Origin: Spiroplasma endosymbiont of Lonchoptera lutea
Lineage (GTDB): Bacteria > Bacillota_I > Bacilli_A > Mycoplasmatales > Nriv7
Assembly (NCBI RefSeq): GCF_964019715.1
Contig: NZ_OZ026463.1
Span: 1,252,220 to 1,316,219, forward strand
Reading direction: 5' to 3'
DNA: 64,000 nucleotides
Positions 21,873 through 32,419 of this stretch are shown here, piece after piece (position 1 is the stretch's first letter; each line of letters opens with the position of its first letter). Below the pieces are notes generated by a model. It did no database searches, was not told where the DNA came from, and was given only the letters and a program-made list of their open reading frames with translations. The position numbers and the translations under genes are program-made.

Positions 21873-21902
21873 TTGAATTTTAAGATAAATTTAAGATAAA
21901 AT
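21873..21902 (+). promoter_or_regulatory. Promoter of tuf
   Basis: TTGAAT and TAAAAT are separated by 18 bp, 50 bp before the tuf start, consistent with tuf having its own promoter after fusA. Confidence 0.4.
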
Positions 21903-21952
21903 ATAAATATCTTTTTTAAAAAGTAGTAATAAAAATGAAAGGAAGAAATGAA

Positions 21953-23140
21953 ATGGCAAAAGAAGCATTTTCAAGAAGTAAACCGCATGTTAATATTGGA
22001 ACAATTGGTCATGTTGACCATGGTAAAACAACTTTAACAGCAGCGATTACTTCGGTATTAGCAAAGCAAGGTGGAGCAAAAGCAAGAAAATATGATGAAA
22101 TTGATGCTGCACCAGAAGAAAAAGCAAGAGGTATTACAATTAATATTGCCCATGTTGATTATGAAACTGAAGCAAGACATTATGGACATATTGATGCTCC
22201 TGGGCATGCTGATTATGTAAAAAATATGATTACGGGTGCAAAACAGATGGATGGAGCAATTTTAGTTGTTGCTGCAACTGATGGCGCAATGCCCCAAACT
22301 AATGAGCATGTTTTATTGGCTAAAAATGTGGGAATTAAAAAATTAGTTGTTTATTTAAATAAAGTTGATTTACTTGATGATCCTGATATGTTAATCTTAG
22401 CAGAAGAAGATATTAGAGAATTATTAACTAAACATGGCTTTGATGGTGGCAATACACCAATTATTGAAGGTTCAGCATTAAAAGCATTAAATGGTGATCC
22501 CGAACAAGAAGCAAAAATTCTTGAATTAATGAAAGCTGTTGATGAATATATTCCAACGCCAGAGCGAGATTTAGATAAGCCATTTATGATGTCAGTTGGA
22601 AGTGTTGTGAGTGTTCCAGGTCGTGGAACAGTTGCTACTGGTCTTGTTGATCGGGGAATATTAAAACCTGGTGAAGCGGTAGAAATTGTTGGGTTTGGTG
22701 ATAAGGTAATTAAAAGTATTGCTACAAGTATTGAAACTGGTCACAAAACGCTAGATGAAGCTAGAGCTGGTGATAATGTTGGAATCTTATTACGAGGTGT
22801 TGAAAAAGATGCCGTACGAAGAGGACAAGTTTTATGTAAACCAGGAACAGTTACGCCTCATAGTAAATTTCAAGCAGAAATTTACTTATTGACAAAAGCT
22901 GAAGGTGGTCGTCATACGGCAACTAAAAGTAATTATCAACCACAATTTTACTTACATTCTTCAGATGTAACAGGAACAGTTACCTTACCTGCTGGTGTTG
23001 ACTTTGTAATGCCTGGTGATAATACTGAAATAACTGTTGAGTTAAATACTAAAGTTGCTTTAGAAGAAGGAACACAATTTGCTATTCGTGAAGGTGGTAA
23101 AACCGTAGCTTCAGGAATAATTAATAAGATTTTAGAATAA
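21953..23140 (+). CDS. tuf: Translation elongation factor Tu
   Basis: The 395-aa protein has [10 protein letters not shown] (P-loop), [22 protein letters not shown] and NKVDLLDD, then domains II and III. It carries aminoacyl-tRNA to the ribosome. The start at 21953 (MAKEAFSRS) is preferred over an in-frame ATG at 21935 because GGAAG lies 8 bp upstream and the family starts there. Confidence 0.98.
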   Translation: MAKEAFSRSKPHVNIGTIGHVDHGKTTLTAAITSVLAKQGGAKARKYDEIDAAPEEKARGITINIAHVDYETEARHYGHIDAPGHADYVKNMITGAKQMDGAILVVAATDGAMPQTNEHVLLAKNVGIKKLVVYLNKVDLLDDPDMLILAEEDIRELLTKHGFDGGNTPIIEGSALKALNGDPEQEAKILELMKAVDEYIPTPERDLDKPFMMSVGSVVSVPGRGTVATGLVDRGILKPGEAVEIVGFGDKVIKSIATSIETGHKTLDEARAGDNVGILLRGVEKDAVRRGQVLCKPGTVTPHSKFQAEIYLLTKAEGGRHTATKSNYQPQFYLHSSDVTGTVTLPAGVDFVMPGDNTEITVELNTKVALEEGTQFAIREGGKTVASGIINKILE

Positions 23141-23165
23141 AAATTTTAAAAATAAAAAGCAAAGA

Positions 23166-23197
23166 AAAAGTTATCTATTTAAAATAGATAACTTTTT
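23166..23197. terminator. Bidirectional terminator between tuf and pepA
   Basis: A near-perfect 16-bp palindrome (AAAAAGTTATCTATTT / AAATAGATAACTTTTT) with T runs on both strands lies between two convergent genes. Confidence 0.85.
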
Positions 23198-23214
23198 AAT
23201 TTTACAAATTATTA

Positions 23215-24576
23215 CTATTTAACTCTACTTAAAAGTTCAACTAGTGTTTTAACCATAACCCCACTACCACGAGAATCGCTATCAGCTGTTCCCGCAATAT
23301 CTAAGTGAATGAAAGGTTTTTCTTCAACAAATTCTTGTAAGAAAGCAGCCGCTTGTGAAGAACCCATATCCCGAATTTTTCCAATATTTGCTAAGTCAGC
23401 TATTTGTGAGCATTGCATTTCTTCAATATTTTCTTTGTATATCGGCATTCTTCAAATGCGTTCTTTGCTTAAATCACTTGCTTGTTCAAATTGGTGGTAA
23501 AAATCATTGTTATTACTAAATACACCTGTAGCATGTTTTCCTAGCGATACTACGATTGCTCCGGTTAGAGTAGCAACATCAATAATTTTAGTAGCGTTGT
23601 TATTTCTAATGGCATAAGTAATTCCGTCAGCTAAAACTAAGCGTCCTTCAGCATCAGTATTTAAGATTTCAACGGTTTTACCGTTCATTGCAGTTGCCAC
23701 AGCTTCAACTAAGGTAGCGTGACCTCCAATGCGATTTTCAGTTAAACAGGCAACAGCAACAACATTAATTGTGGGTTTAATTTTAGCAATGGCTAATAAT
23801 GTTGAACAAACAATTGCTGCTCCCGACATATCAAATTTCATATTAATCATTGAAGCTGCTGGTTTTAATGAATAACCACCAGAATCAAAGGTAATTCCTT
23901 TGCCCACTAAACCAATTTTTTCTTTGCTATTAGGATTTCCTGTGTATTCAATTATCACAACTCGGGGGTCGTTGTGGCTACCATTAGCAACAGCTAGTAA
24001 AAGACCCATTTTATTTTCAATAATTGCTTTTTTATCTAAAATAGTAATTTTAACATTATCAATGTCTTCAAAAACTTTTTGAATATCTTGAGCAAAGATT
24101 TCTGGGTACATTAAGTTTGGCGGTGTATCTTGTAAGTTTCTTGTTAAATTAACACTATCTAGTTTAATTTGAGCAGTGTTAAAAATTTCGGTGCTATCAC
24201 TAATATTAGTAATTAGATGATAGTTTGCTTTTTCTTGCTTTTTTTCTTGTTTATAAGATATTACTTGATGTTGGGTATATAAAATGGCTTCACTAATGGC
24301 TTGTAATGCCAATTGTTCATTAAAATCATCAGTTGTAAAACTAGCAACATCAATATTTAATTCCCGAGTGTTGGTACTGCTAAATTTTTTCATTCATTGC
24401 TGTAATTTACAAAATATCATTTTCTTTTCTTTAAAGTAAACGAAAAGGATTTTTTCTGAGTCGATTAAGGTTGTATTTCCTTCAGATTTTTCAACGGTGT
24501 CCTTAATTGCTGCGCCTTCAAAAATCGCTTTTAAAGTTACAATGTTTTGTTGTGATTCTTTTGTTAAGTTAATCAT
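23215..24576 (-). CDS. pepA: Leucyl aminopeptidase (M17 family)
   Basis: The 453-aa M17 aminopeptidase has a GLVGKGITFDSGGYSLK metal-site segment and the family signature NTDAEGRLVLAD, which provides metal-binding Asp and Glu plus the catalytic Arg. It releases N-terminal residues from peptides in the cytoplasm. The start at 24576 (MINLTKES) has AGGAGG 7 bp upstream; an in-frame ATG farther up (24630) lacks a site. UGA-Trp codons split it in standard translation. It is divergent from pepF, so the two peptidases share an upstream region. Confidence 0.92.
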
Positions 24577-24622
24577 ATTTTTCCTCCTAATAATAAAATT
24601 ATATAAATTATAACATTTTTGA

Positions 24623-24653
24623 TTGCACAAATGCCGTAATATATTGATATAAT
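24623..24653 (+). promoter_or_regulatory. Possible promoter of pepF
   Basis: TTGCAC and TATAAT are spaced by 19 bp, ending 36 bp before the pepF ATG. The spacing is slightly long. Confidence 0.35.
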
Positions 24654-24689
24654 CATAAAATAGATTAATAAGGGAAGAGGATACAACTA

Positions 24690-26477
24690 ATGAAACGAAT
24701 TAATGCTGATAAGAAGTATCAATGAGATTTAAGTTATTTATTTACTAGTGATGATGAATGAACGAAGGCGTTACAAAATTATATTAGTCATTATGGTAAA
24801 TTGTATAATTTAAAAGGGAAATTACATCAACAAGAAAATTTTAAGCAATATATTTTATTGTCAGAGGCGGGAGAAATTTTAGGTGCAAAACTTTCGCAAT
24901 ATTTACATTATGGTAGTTTAGATACTACTGATGAACGATTTATTAATTTAAGTAATTTAATGATGAATGAGTCATTAAAAATTCAAACTAAGATGTCATT
25001 TGTTGAACCAGAATTAAAACAAATTGGTGCGGAAAAAATTATGCAAATGTTAGCAAATGATGCGGAATTAAAAAATTTTGAATATGATTTTCGGTCATTT
25101 TTTGAAAAAGTAAAATATTTATTAACAGAAGAACAAGAGGAATTATTAAACAATGTTGCTAAAACGCGAAGTACTAGTTATCAACTTTATGATTTATTAG
25201 CATATGCTGATAAGGAAAAACAATATCTTGATTATGATGGTGAAAAACAGGAATTAACAGAATCATTAGCAACTTCAATAGCACAATTATCGCGTCCCAA
25301 AGAAGATCAAAAATTACGACGAGAAACTAGTATCTTATTAAACAAACATTTAATTACAAAGAAGCATTCATTAGCTAAAGTGTATGAAGATATTATTCAA
25401 TATAGTGTTGAAGAAGTTAAATTAAGAAACTATGAAAGTTCATTGCAAGCATCATTATTAGGTGATAAAGTATTGCCAGATATGTATTTAACTTTATTAG
25501 AAGTTGGAAAAGCATATATTCATTTATATCGGCGTTTTATTAAAATTAAACAAAAATATTTTCAATTAGATAAATTTTATGCAACTGATAGTCATTTATT
25601 AATGAATAAAACAGAAAATAATAAGTATACTGTGGTGCAAGGGATTGCAATGGTAAAAGCAGCTTTTCAGCCATTGGGAGCAGAATATTTAACGATGTTA
25701 GATATCGCTTTATTACCAGGGCGAATTGATTATTTTGAAGACACTAACAAACGCAGTGGGGCATATTCGTCATCAGGTAAAGGTGTTGAACCAATTATTT
25801 TAATGAATTGAGATGATTCATTAAGATCTGTTGCTACCTTAGCACATGAATTAGGTCATTCCGTGCATACATTATTTTCTAATAAATATCAACCGCCTAA
25901 TTTAGCACAATATCCGATTATTTTAGCAGAAGTGGCATCAACTTTTAATGAGCATCTTTTATTTAAATATCTGTATACGCAAGCTAAAGAAAAAGATGAA
26001 CAAATTTATTTATTGGAAACAAGAATTAATGATTTAATGGCTACTTTCTTTCGTCAAATTCAGTTTGCTAAGTTTGAATGGGAAGCTCATAAAATAGTTG
26101 AACAAGAGCAGCCGATTAATGCTAGTATTTTAGCAAAATTGTTTAAAGATGTTTCAATTGAGTATGGTTATGATGTTTATGATGAAATTGCTGATGATGG
26201 CATTTATGCTTGACCGCGAATTTTACATTTCTTTAATTCCCCTTATTATGTTTATAAATATGCTACTTCGGTGACAACTTCGTTTAAGTTATATGATGAT
26301 TTTGAAAAGGGCAATAAAGATAACATTTTGAATTTTCTTAAAGCAGGGGGTCATAAAGAACCAATGTTAATTTTGCAAGATGTTGGTATTGATTTAGCAC
26401 TGGAAGCAACCTATGTGCCGTTAATGGAGCATTTGGAGCAACTATTGGATGAATTGGAAAAATTATTACAGCTTTAA
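24690..26477 (+). CDS. pepF: Oligoendopeptidase F (M3 family)
   Basis: The 595-aa M3B metallopeptidase has the zinc motif HELGH at residues 386-390 (LAHELGHSVHT) and a downstream glutamate (LAEVASTFNEH). Upstream, PLGAEYLTMLDIAL and RSGAYSSSGKG are typical of PepF. It cleaves oligopeptides inside the cell and would work with PepA in peptide use. The ATG has AAGGGAAGAGG upstream. The frame holds several UGA-Trp codons; length is normal. Confidence 0.93.
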
Positions 26478-26511
26478 AATAACAACTAAATTAACTTGTA
26501 TAAAAGATGTT

Positions 26512-26541
26512 AAAAGTCAGAAGTTTACTTCTGACTTTTTT
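26512..26541. terminator. Terminator of pepF
   Basis: A 12-bp stem (AAAAGTCAGAAG / CTTCTGACTTTT) with loop TTTA is followed by a T run. Confidence 0.85.
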
Positions 26542-26738
26542 AAATTAGTTTTTAAAATGGGTCACAATGTCATTTTTAGAAAATAGTTTCAATGGAAATC
26601 ATTTAATTTTAGATATAATTATAATGTCATTATAAGTTTAAGAAAAATATTTATATTTTAAGGAGTTGATAGTTTTTGAATTTATCAAGGAAAGTTTAAA
26701 AAATGTAAGTAATTAAAAAATAGAGAGGTAGTTGCTAA

Positions 26739-27200
26739 ATGCTTAGTCTAAAATCAGGAGAGAGACTTATACAAAAACCAGTTTTTTTAAAAATATTTTA
26801 TTTAAAACTAGCAATATATTTATTATTATATATTTTGTTGCTAATTCCGATTTCTAATCGCAATGAAACATTTTATAATTTTTTTAAATTAAAATCAGCG
26901 GTTGGCGAATATGCTGATTATGAAGTTAGTACAATTATTAATTGAACATTTTATAGTTTTTTAACAATGGTGCTATTGACAATGATATATAAAAATTATT
27001 TGCGATATCGCTTTTTTGCTTTATCAGTGCTAGTTCTAATGTATGTAACATTGGTAATGACTATTCTTTTGGTATTAGTTAAAGGGGATTTCTATGTAAA
27101 AAAGACAACAAGGTTACTTTTAACTTCAATCATAAGTTTATTAATTTATTTGCCAGCATTAACTCTTAATATTGCGTATTTACAATTAAAAGATAAATAA
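26739..27200 (+). CDS. Small four-TM membrane protein, unknown
   Basis: The 153-aa frame starts at ATG 26739 with GAGAGG upstream and holds one UGA-Trp. Four hydrophobic stretches are seen: residues ~23-41, 68-85, 88-115 and 125-147. No family was recognised. It precedes a gene for a secreted-type protein (33 bp to its ATG) that IS-A has cut off. Confidence 0.6.
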
Positions 27201-27233
27201 AATTATTTAATAGTTGGAAGGACATGAATAATT

Positions 27234-27390
27234 ATGTTGAGGGAAAAATTATTATTAATTATTATTTTGCCAGTCTTTATGAATCATATTCCTAATATGA
27301 AACCAGTATTTAATTCTAATTTAAAAAAAGAAAATAAAAATTTAACTTGAAAAAGTATTGAGACTTTAAGAAATGATTTATTTTATGAAA
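27234..27390 (+). pseudogene. Start of a secreted protein gene, truncated by IS-A
   Basis: ATG 27234 opens MLREKLLLIIILPVFMN, a short basic start with a hydrophobic run as in signal peptides, then a polar Asn/Lys-rich stretch. After about 52 codons it meets the IS-A terminus at 27391. GAAGGA lies 11 bp before the ATG. The remainder of the gene is not seen in this window. Confidence 0.5.
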
Positions 27391-27929
27391 CCTGAATTGT
27401 AAATATAAATGGGACAGTTTTTTAAAATAATTGTATTAAATCTATTGGTCTTTTATAAGATAATGATTTTCTGGGTGTAGAATTAATTTGAAATGCTATA
27501 GAATTTAAGTCTTTTTGTTTATATGAAGATAAATCAGTAGATTTTGGTAAATATCTTCTTAAAATACCATTATTGTTCTCATTTAAACCTCTTTGACAAG
27601 GTTTGCCGGCATCTGCAAAATAAATTTTAACATTACAATTTTTTTCAATTAATTTTCATTTACTAAATTCTTTACCACGATCAAAAGTAATAGTTTTAAT
27701 TGTTCCTGGTATTAATTTTGAAATAAATTTTATTATACTTTGTGTAATACTTTCTGCTTTATGATTTTTAGTTTTCAAAGGAATTGTGGTTTTTGATCAT
27801 ATATCAGCTAAAGTAATAATAGAACTTTTATGATCTTTACCAACGATAGTATCTCCCTCTAAATGGCCAAATTCTTGTATATTTTTAATATTTGGAATGA
27901 TTAAATTTCTTTCATGAATAGATTTACAA
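27391..27929 (-). mobile_element. IS-A 3' part (539 bp), left arm of an inverted duplication
   Basis: It starts with the CCTGAATTGTAAA terminus and covers the C-terminal half of the transposase. It stops at ...GATTTACAA, where the GGTCGCG element begins. The same 539 bp occurs inverted at 29299-29837. Confidence 0.88.
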
Positions 27930-28118
27930 GGTCGCGTTTAGTTTTCTTAGGTATTTTTAAAAAAAGAAAAAATAATCATTTACTATAAATTATTTCAATA
28001 TGCAAATTAAGTATATATTTCTTATGTATGATTTTTTTTGTAAAAAATTATTTTAATGTTGTTTTTATAAGCATTTTAGTGAGTTTTTATAACCTTTTAT
28101 TAAGATTATGTTTGTTAA

Positions 28119-29179
28119 CCTGAAATGTAAAATTAAAAAGGACACTTATATAAAAAACAAATTGTGTTAATTCTATAATTAAGAAAAGAAAGGAATTAGC
28201 ACAATGTATAAGTATCTGACTATTGAATCAATAATAGCAATAAAAGAATATAAAAGTTATGGATTTTCTATTCGTAAAATAGCAAAAGCAATTGATTATA
28301 GTAAATCAACTGTACACAGAGTTTGTAAATTATTAAATCAAAACTTATTACCATTAGAAATATTGAATCAAGTTCAAAAAAATAAACAAAATGCAGGTAG
28401 AAAATTAATAATTTTAACTTTAACAGAAATTAATACTATCAATTATTTGTTAATTACTAAAAATTATGCTCTTGATATAATTGCTGATTTTTTAAAGAAA
28501 AATAAAATAAAAAATATTTCAACAAAAACTTTATATAACATGTTTAAAACAAATCGAATGGGTTTTGATGAAAAAAATTTATTGAGAAAAGGCAAAAATA
28601 AACCTCATAAACAAAAAGAAACTAGGGGCAGAATTAATAATTGTAAATCTATTCATGAAAGAAATTTAATCATTCCAAATATTAAAAATATACAAGAATT
28701 TGGCCATTTAGAGGGAGATACTATCGTTGGTAAAGATCATAAAAGTTCTATTATTACTTTAGCTGATCTATGATCAAAAACCACAATTCCTTTGAAAACT
28801 AAAAATCATAAAGCAGAAAGTATTACACAAAGTATAATAAAATTTATTTCAAAATTAATACCAGGAACAATTAAAACTATTACTTTTGATCGTGGTAAAG
28901 AATTTAGTAAATGAAAATTAATTGAAAAAAATTGTAATGTTAAAATTTATTTTGCAGATGCCGGAAAACCTTGTCAAAGAGGTTTAAATGAGAACAATAA
29001 TGGTATTTTAAGAAGATATTTACCAAAATCTACTGATTTATCTTCATATAAACAAAAAGACTTAAATTCTATAGCATTTCAAATTAATTCTACACCCAGA
29101 AAATCATTATCTTATAAAAGACCAATAGATTTAATACAATTATTTTAAAAAACTGTCCCATTTATATTTACAATTCAGG
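28119..29179 (+). mobile_element. IS-A copy (IS30 family), complete
   Basis: This 1061-bp element is inserted inside the GGTCGCG element. Left flank GTTAA and right flank TATAT do not show the 3-bp duplication, which suggests that this copy too has recombined or that an end has been repaired. Confidence 0.9.
28204..29148 (+). CDS. IS-A transposase (IS30 family)
   Basis: The 314-aa intact frame has the same motifs as the copy at 13024. Two substitutions stand out: His to Tyr in the INYLLITK segment, and Ile to Leu just before the UGA-Trp (ADLWSK). It is a DDE transposase with an N-terminal helix-turn-helix. Confidence 0.9.
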
Positions 29180-29298
29180 TATATATTAAATATTTTGTTT
29201 TATTACTTATTTTTTAGATAAAATGATAATTAAATTGTGATTACTTTTTTTTCAAAATTATTTAAACCTTTTCCTACCTAACAAAACTAAACGCGACC

Positions 29299-29837
29299 TT
29301 GTAAATCTATTCATGAAAGAAATTTAATCATTCCAAATATTAAAAATATACAAGAATTTGGCCATTTAGAGGGAGATACTATCGTTGGTAAAGATCATAA
29401 AAGTTCTATTATTACTTTAGCTGATATATGATCAAAAACCACAATTCCTTTGAAAACTAAAAATCATAAAGCAGAAAGTATTACACAAAGTATAATAAAA
29501 TTTATTTCAAAATTAATACCAGGAACAATTAAAACTATTACTTTTGATCGTGGTAAAGAATTTAGTAAATGAAAATTAATTGAAAAAAATTGTAATGTTA
29601 AAATTTATTTTGCAGATGCCGGAAAACCTTGTCAAAGAGGTTTAAATGAGAACAATAATGGTATTTTAAGAAGATATTTATCAAAATCTACTGATTTATC
29701 TTCATATAAACAAAAAGACTTAAATTCTATAGCATTTCAAATTAATTCTACACCCAGAAAATCATTATCTTATAAAAGACCAATAGATTTAATACAATTA
29801 TTTTAAAAAACTGTCCCATTTATATTTACAATTCAGG
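29299..29837 (+). mobile_element. IS-A 3' part (539 bp), right arm of an inverted duplication
   Basis: It begins TTGTAAATC exactly where the left arm ends in reverse, and runs to the CAATTCAGG terminus. It encodes the C-terminal half of the transposase with no start. The end lies 11 bp from the rpsD terminator. Confidence 0.88.
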
Positions 29838-29848
29838 ATTTAAATAGT

Positions 29849-29884
29849 AAAAAGACTTAGAGGATTATCACTCTAAGTCTTTTT
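29849..29884. terminator. Terminator of rpsD
   Basis: A 14-bp stem (AAAAAGACTTAGAG / CTCTAAGTCTTTTT) with T runs on both strands lies 48 bp after the rpsD stop. Confidence 0.88.
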
Positions 29885-29931
29885 ACTTATCTTTAATTAT
29901 ACTTAATTTATTATTAAATAATACGGTTATA

Positions 29932-30528
29932 TCATTCAACAATTAAAGATTCATTAATTTCCGAATTTAATTCATTTCTTTCAGGATAACGAATGTAAGT
30001 TCCAACAATATTTTTGCGATCAAAGCTAACAAATTCCAATGTTCCAACATTTAATTCAATTGCTTCTAACAGTTTTGGATTGTTCTTATAATTTTCTTTA
30101 ATTGTAATCTTATCATTAGGTGATACACGATAAGAAGGGATATTAACTTTCTTATTATTTACTAATATATGACTGTGATTAACTAATTGGCGAGCTGCAC
30201 TTCTTGTTCTTGCTAAACCTAAACGATAAACAATGTTATCTAAACGAGATTCTAATAAAATTAAAAAGTTAGTTCCTGTAACACCACTCATTTTTTTGGC
30301 TTTTAAAAATGTATTTCGAAATTGTTTTTCATTTAAACCATACATATATCTTACTTTTTGTTTTTCTTGTTGTTGTAAACCATAGTTAGATAATTTTCTT
30401 CTTCTTGCTCCGTGTTGTCCTGGAGCAGTTGTACGCTTTTTTCCTTTAGCAAATTCTTTTCCAGTTTCTAAAATTGAAAATCCAACTCTTCTTGCAATTC
30501 TAAAAATAGCTCCTGTATATCTTGACAT
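29932..30528 (-). CDS. rpsD: 30S ribosomal protein S4
   Basis: The 198-aa protein starts [18 protein letters not shown]. It has [12 protein letters not shown] and the S4 RNA-binding domain ([33 protein letters not shown]). It is a primary binder of 16S rRNA and in Firmicutes represses its own message. GGGAG lies 9 bp before the ATG. It is monocistronic with its own promoter, a 170-base leader and a terminator. Confidence 0.97.
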   Translation of the reverse strand: MSRYTGAIFRIARRVGFSILETGKEFAKGKKRTTAPGQHGARRRKLSNYGLQQQEKQKVRYMYGLNEKQFRNTFLKAKKMSGVTGTNFLILLESRLDNIVYRLGLARTRSAARQLVNHSHILVNNKKVNIPSYRVSPNDKITIKENYKNNPKLLEAIELNVGTLEFVSFDRKNIVGTYIRYPERNELNSEINESLIVE

Positions 30529-30698
30529 AATAAAAACTCCCTTATCAATATATTTGACATTATAAAATCAGTGAGTTTAAATTAAACTCTAATTAAGATA
30601 GATTACTATTCGCCATTGCAGCAAAGGCTACTTAAAGTAAAAAATTAAGCAATCTATTTGCAACTTAATTATGTTTAAAAGCTGTGATTTAATTGTCT
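30529..30698 (-). promoter_or_regulatory. Structured 5' leader of rpsD
   Basis: From the predicted start site to the ATG there are about 170 bases. A helix ATAGATT/AATCTAT (30598-30604 with 30651-30657) encloses a GC-richer interior (GCCTTTGCTGC, AATGGCG), and a GAGTTTAA/TTAAACTC repeat follows at 30573-30589. Firmicute rpsD leaders bind S4 for autoregulation. This one lies in the right place and is structured, but I cannot confirm the pseudoknot. Confidence 0.45.
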
Positions 30699-30704
30699 TT
30701 AAGT

Positions 30705-30733
30705 ATTATATAAATTACTTTCTTAAATGTCAA
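30705..30733 (-). promoter_or_regulatory. Promoter of rpsD
   Basis: On the minus strand TTGACA and TATAAT are separated by 17 bp, a perfect consensus promoter. It is the strongest in the window. Confidence 0.8.
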
Positions 30734-30816
30734 TACAAGTTTATTTAAGGTAATGTAGAAACCATATACATATGACAAGATTTTGTTTTCTACAAACTTT
30801 TAGGGGGTGTTTTCTT

Positions 30817-30918
30817 TTGGCAGTAATATTTTGTATTGAATGCGACAGCGAAAGCTATGTCATTGGTAATAAAAATACAGTTGGAATCTGTAATTCTTGC
30901 GATGAAAAGGGTTTTTAA
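30817..30918 (+). CDS. Small zinc-ribbon-like plectrovirus protein
   Basis: The 33-aa frame starts at TTG 30817 with a strong TAGGGGG site upstream. Two cysteine pairs (CIEC, CNSC), 18 residues apart, suggest a zinc ribbon. It lies at the front of the phage gene cluster and may bind DNA or act as a regulator. Small size and a TTG start limit confidence. Confidence 0.5.
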   Translation: MAVIFCIECDSESYVIGNKNTVGICNSCDEKGF

Positions 30919-31079
30919 ATTTTGAAAGGAAAGATAAATTATATAAAATATGTCGCTGGTGTTTACATCTATTTAGTGATAAACGATATTTGCATGTTGC
31001 TTGTGAGAAAAAATTTATTAATCATATTAAAAAAATTTTAAAAAATAAAAGTAAAAGGAATTTAGATAATAATGTTTAA
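30897..31079 (+). CDS. Possible small Cys-rich phage protein
   Basis: The frame is open from 30894. The proposed start is TTG 30897, inside the end of the preceding frame, giving 60 aa: WKGFLNFERKDKLY, CRWC, HVAC and a lysine-rich tail. The pair CRWC...AC could bind metal. The start is uncertain and the first part overlaps the upstream gene, so a frameshift joining it to that gene is another possibility. Confidence 0.35.
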
Positions 31080-31371
31080 AGTTAAATTAGTTAGTATAAA
31101 AAGAAAAATATTTAAAAATAAAGATGGCTCTATGATGTCGGGTTATTCTGCCGAATTTTTGCGTTATGAAAATGACTTATTTGAGCCTACCGGTGAACAA
31201 AAGGCTTTATGAATTGATGATAACAATCTAGAACAACAAGAAATTTATAAACTGTTAAAAGAAAACGTTAAATCATTTTTTAGTTGCGAATTAACTTTTG
31301 AAAAAACCCCCAAAATAGTTAACTTGCAAAAAATTGAATTATCAAAAAATCAAAAAAACTTGTCTAGTTAA
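31072..31371 (+). CDS. Plectrovirus protein, possible ssDNA-binding
   Basis: The 99-aa frame runs from ATG 31072, overlapping the end of the upstream frame by 8 bases. AAAGGAA lies about 15 bp upstream. The protein is soluble and mixed-charge (MFKVKLVSIKRKIF..., ...FEKTPKIVNLQKIEL), with one UGA-Trp. Its place next to Rep is where filamentous phages often keep an ssDNA-binding protein; the sequence itself does not prove it. Confidence 0.55.
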
Positions 31372-31381
31372 TTGATAATCA

Positions 31382-31451
31382 CTTCGGTCTGCGAAGCGGT
31401 GCGGAAGGCGTATGCCCCGCCCGCTAGCGGGTTAGTCGGCGAAGCCGACTA
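31382..31451. promoter_or_regulatory. GC-rich hairpin cluster, likely phage replication origin
   Basis: Within 70 bases lie CTTCG-GTCTG-CGAAG, an imperfect GCGG...CCGC hairpin around GGC-GTAT-GCC, the 12-base palindrome CCCGCTAGCGGG, and TAGTCGGC-GAA-GCCGACTA (8-bp stem, GNA-like loop). The GC content stands out sharply from the surrounding DNA. It is non-coding and lies 52 bp before the Rep gene, where a rolling-circle phage would carry its origin or packaging signal. Confidence 0.65.
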
Positions 31452-31503
31452 TTACTTGATTAAATAACACAACTGGCGAAAATCTAAAACGGGAGCATAA
31501 AAT

Positions 31504-32346
31504 ATGAATTTACAACTTCAAAATCCGATTGATTTTTATATGAAAACTATTTATTACGGTCAATACATTCGTAATATTGTTATGCCTTTAGAACATATCA
31601 AAGCAAATAACCGCAATGTTAGCGGTTTAAAAAATAAGGGTAATTGCGATACAAAACTGCTTAATAGTAATATTCGTGCAAAATCTAATGTTATTCGGAA
31701 GGCATATCATAATTTTTGAAATTGTAAAAAACTTACATTTTTAACCCTTACTTATGCTGATGTTAATGAATTTGACATTAGAAAATGTAAGCGTGATTTA
31801 AATAAATTTTTAAAAAAATTAAAATATTGATTTAAAGTTAAAAATAAAAATATTAAGTATTTGTATACCTATGAATATCAGAAACGAGGCGTTATTCATT
31901 TTCATATTTTAATCACCGAAAAAATACCCCATAAAATTATTTTACAATTTTGACCTTATGGAATTAATAAAAATATTAGAGTTCGTGAAAATACTAATGA
32001 AGTGGTTGTAAAATATTGCTCCAAATATATAACTAAAAATGTCCTGAACGAAAAATCATTAAATCAATATGATTTAAATATCAAGGCTTATCAATTCTCT
32101 TATAACTGTCAAAACCCCATTACTAGAAAACAAATATTTACCGATACTTTGAATAATATTGTTAATAGAACCGTAAATTCTGAATTTGTAAAGTACTTAA
32201 AATCAACAGTTAATAATTTTAAAACTAAAATGTGCGGAGCAATCTATGAATTTAAAAATATTAATTATATAGACTTTGAAAGTGCAAATTATGCTTCATT
32301 AGAAAGTTTAAGATTTAGAAATCAACTAAGAAAAATGAAACATTAA
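31504..32346 (+). CDS. Rolling-circle replication initiator (Rep), plectrovirus
   Basis: The 280-aa protein has FLTLTY (motif I, residues 79-84), IHFHILI with His132 and His134 (HUH motif II) and YCSKYITKN with Tyr171/Tyr175 (motif III, catalytic Tyr). Such proteins nick the plus strand at the origin and start rolling-circle copying of the phage genome. Three UGA-Trp codons lie inside. The ATG at 31504 follows ACGGGAG weakly. It is directly downstream of the hairpin cluster. Confidence 0.82.
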
Positions 32347-32419
32347 GAGTTAAAAAATGAAAGAAAAATTGCAATTTAAAATAAGAATTAAAAATTAAAA
32401 AATTAAGGAGAAAAGAAAG

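Larger units (their letters stand above)
27930..29298. mobile_element. GGTCGCG inverted-repeat element carrying IS-A
   Basis: The left end GGTCGCGTTTAGTTTTCTTAG and right end (reversed) GGTCGCGTTTAGTTTTGTTAG match over about 25 bases with one difference. Subtracting the inserted IS-A (28119-29179) leaves arms of 189 and 119 bp, about 308 bp in total, with no reading frame of note. Size, terminal repeats and lack of coding fit a MITE-like non-autonomous element. Partial copies lie at 1441-1613 and 50603-50725. Confidence 0.65.

Noticed and set aside
31382-31451. GC-rich block as a tRNA or structured ncRNA gene
   Set aside because: No cloverleaf, T loop or anticodon arm fits. Short independent hairpins beside Rep fit an origin better.
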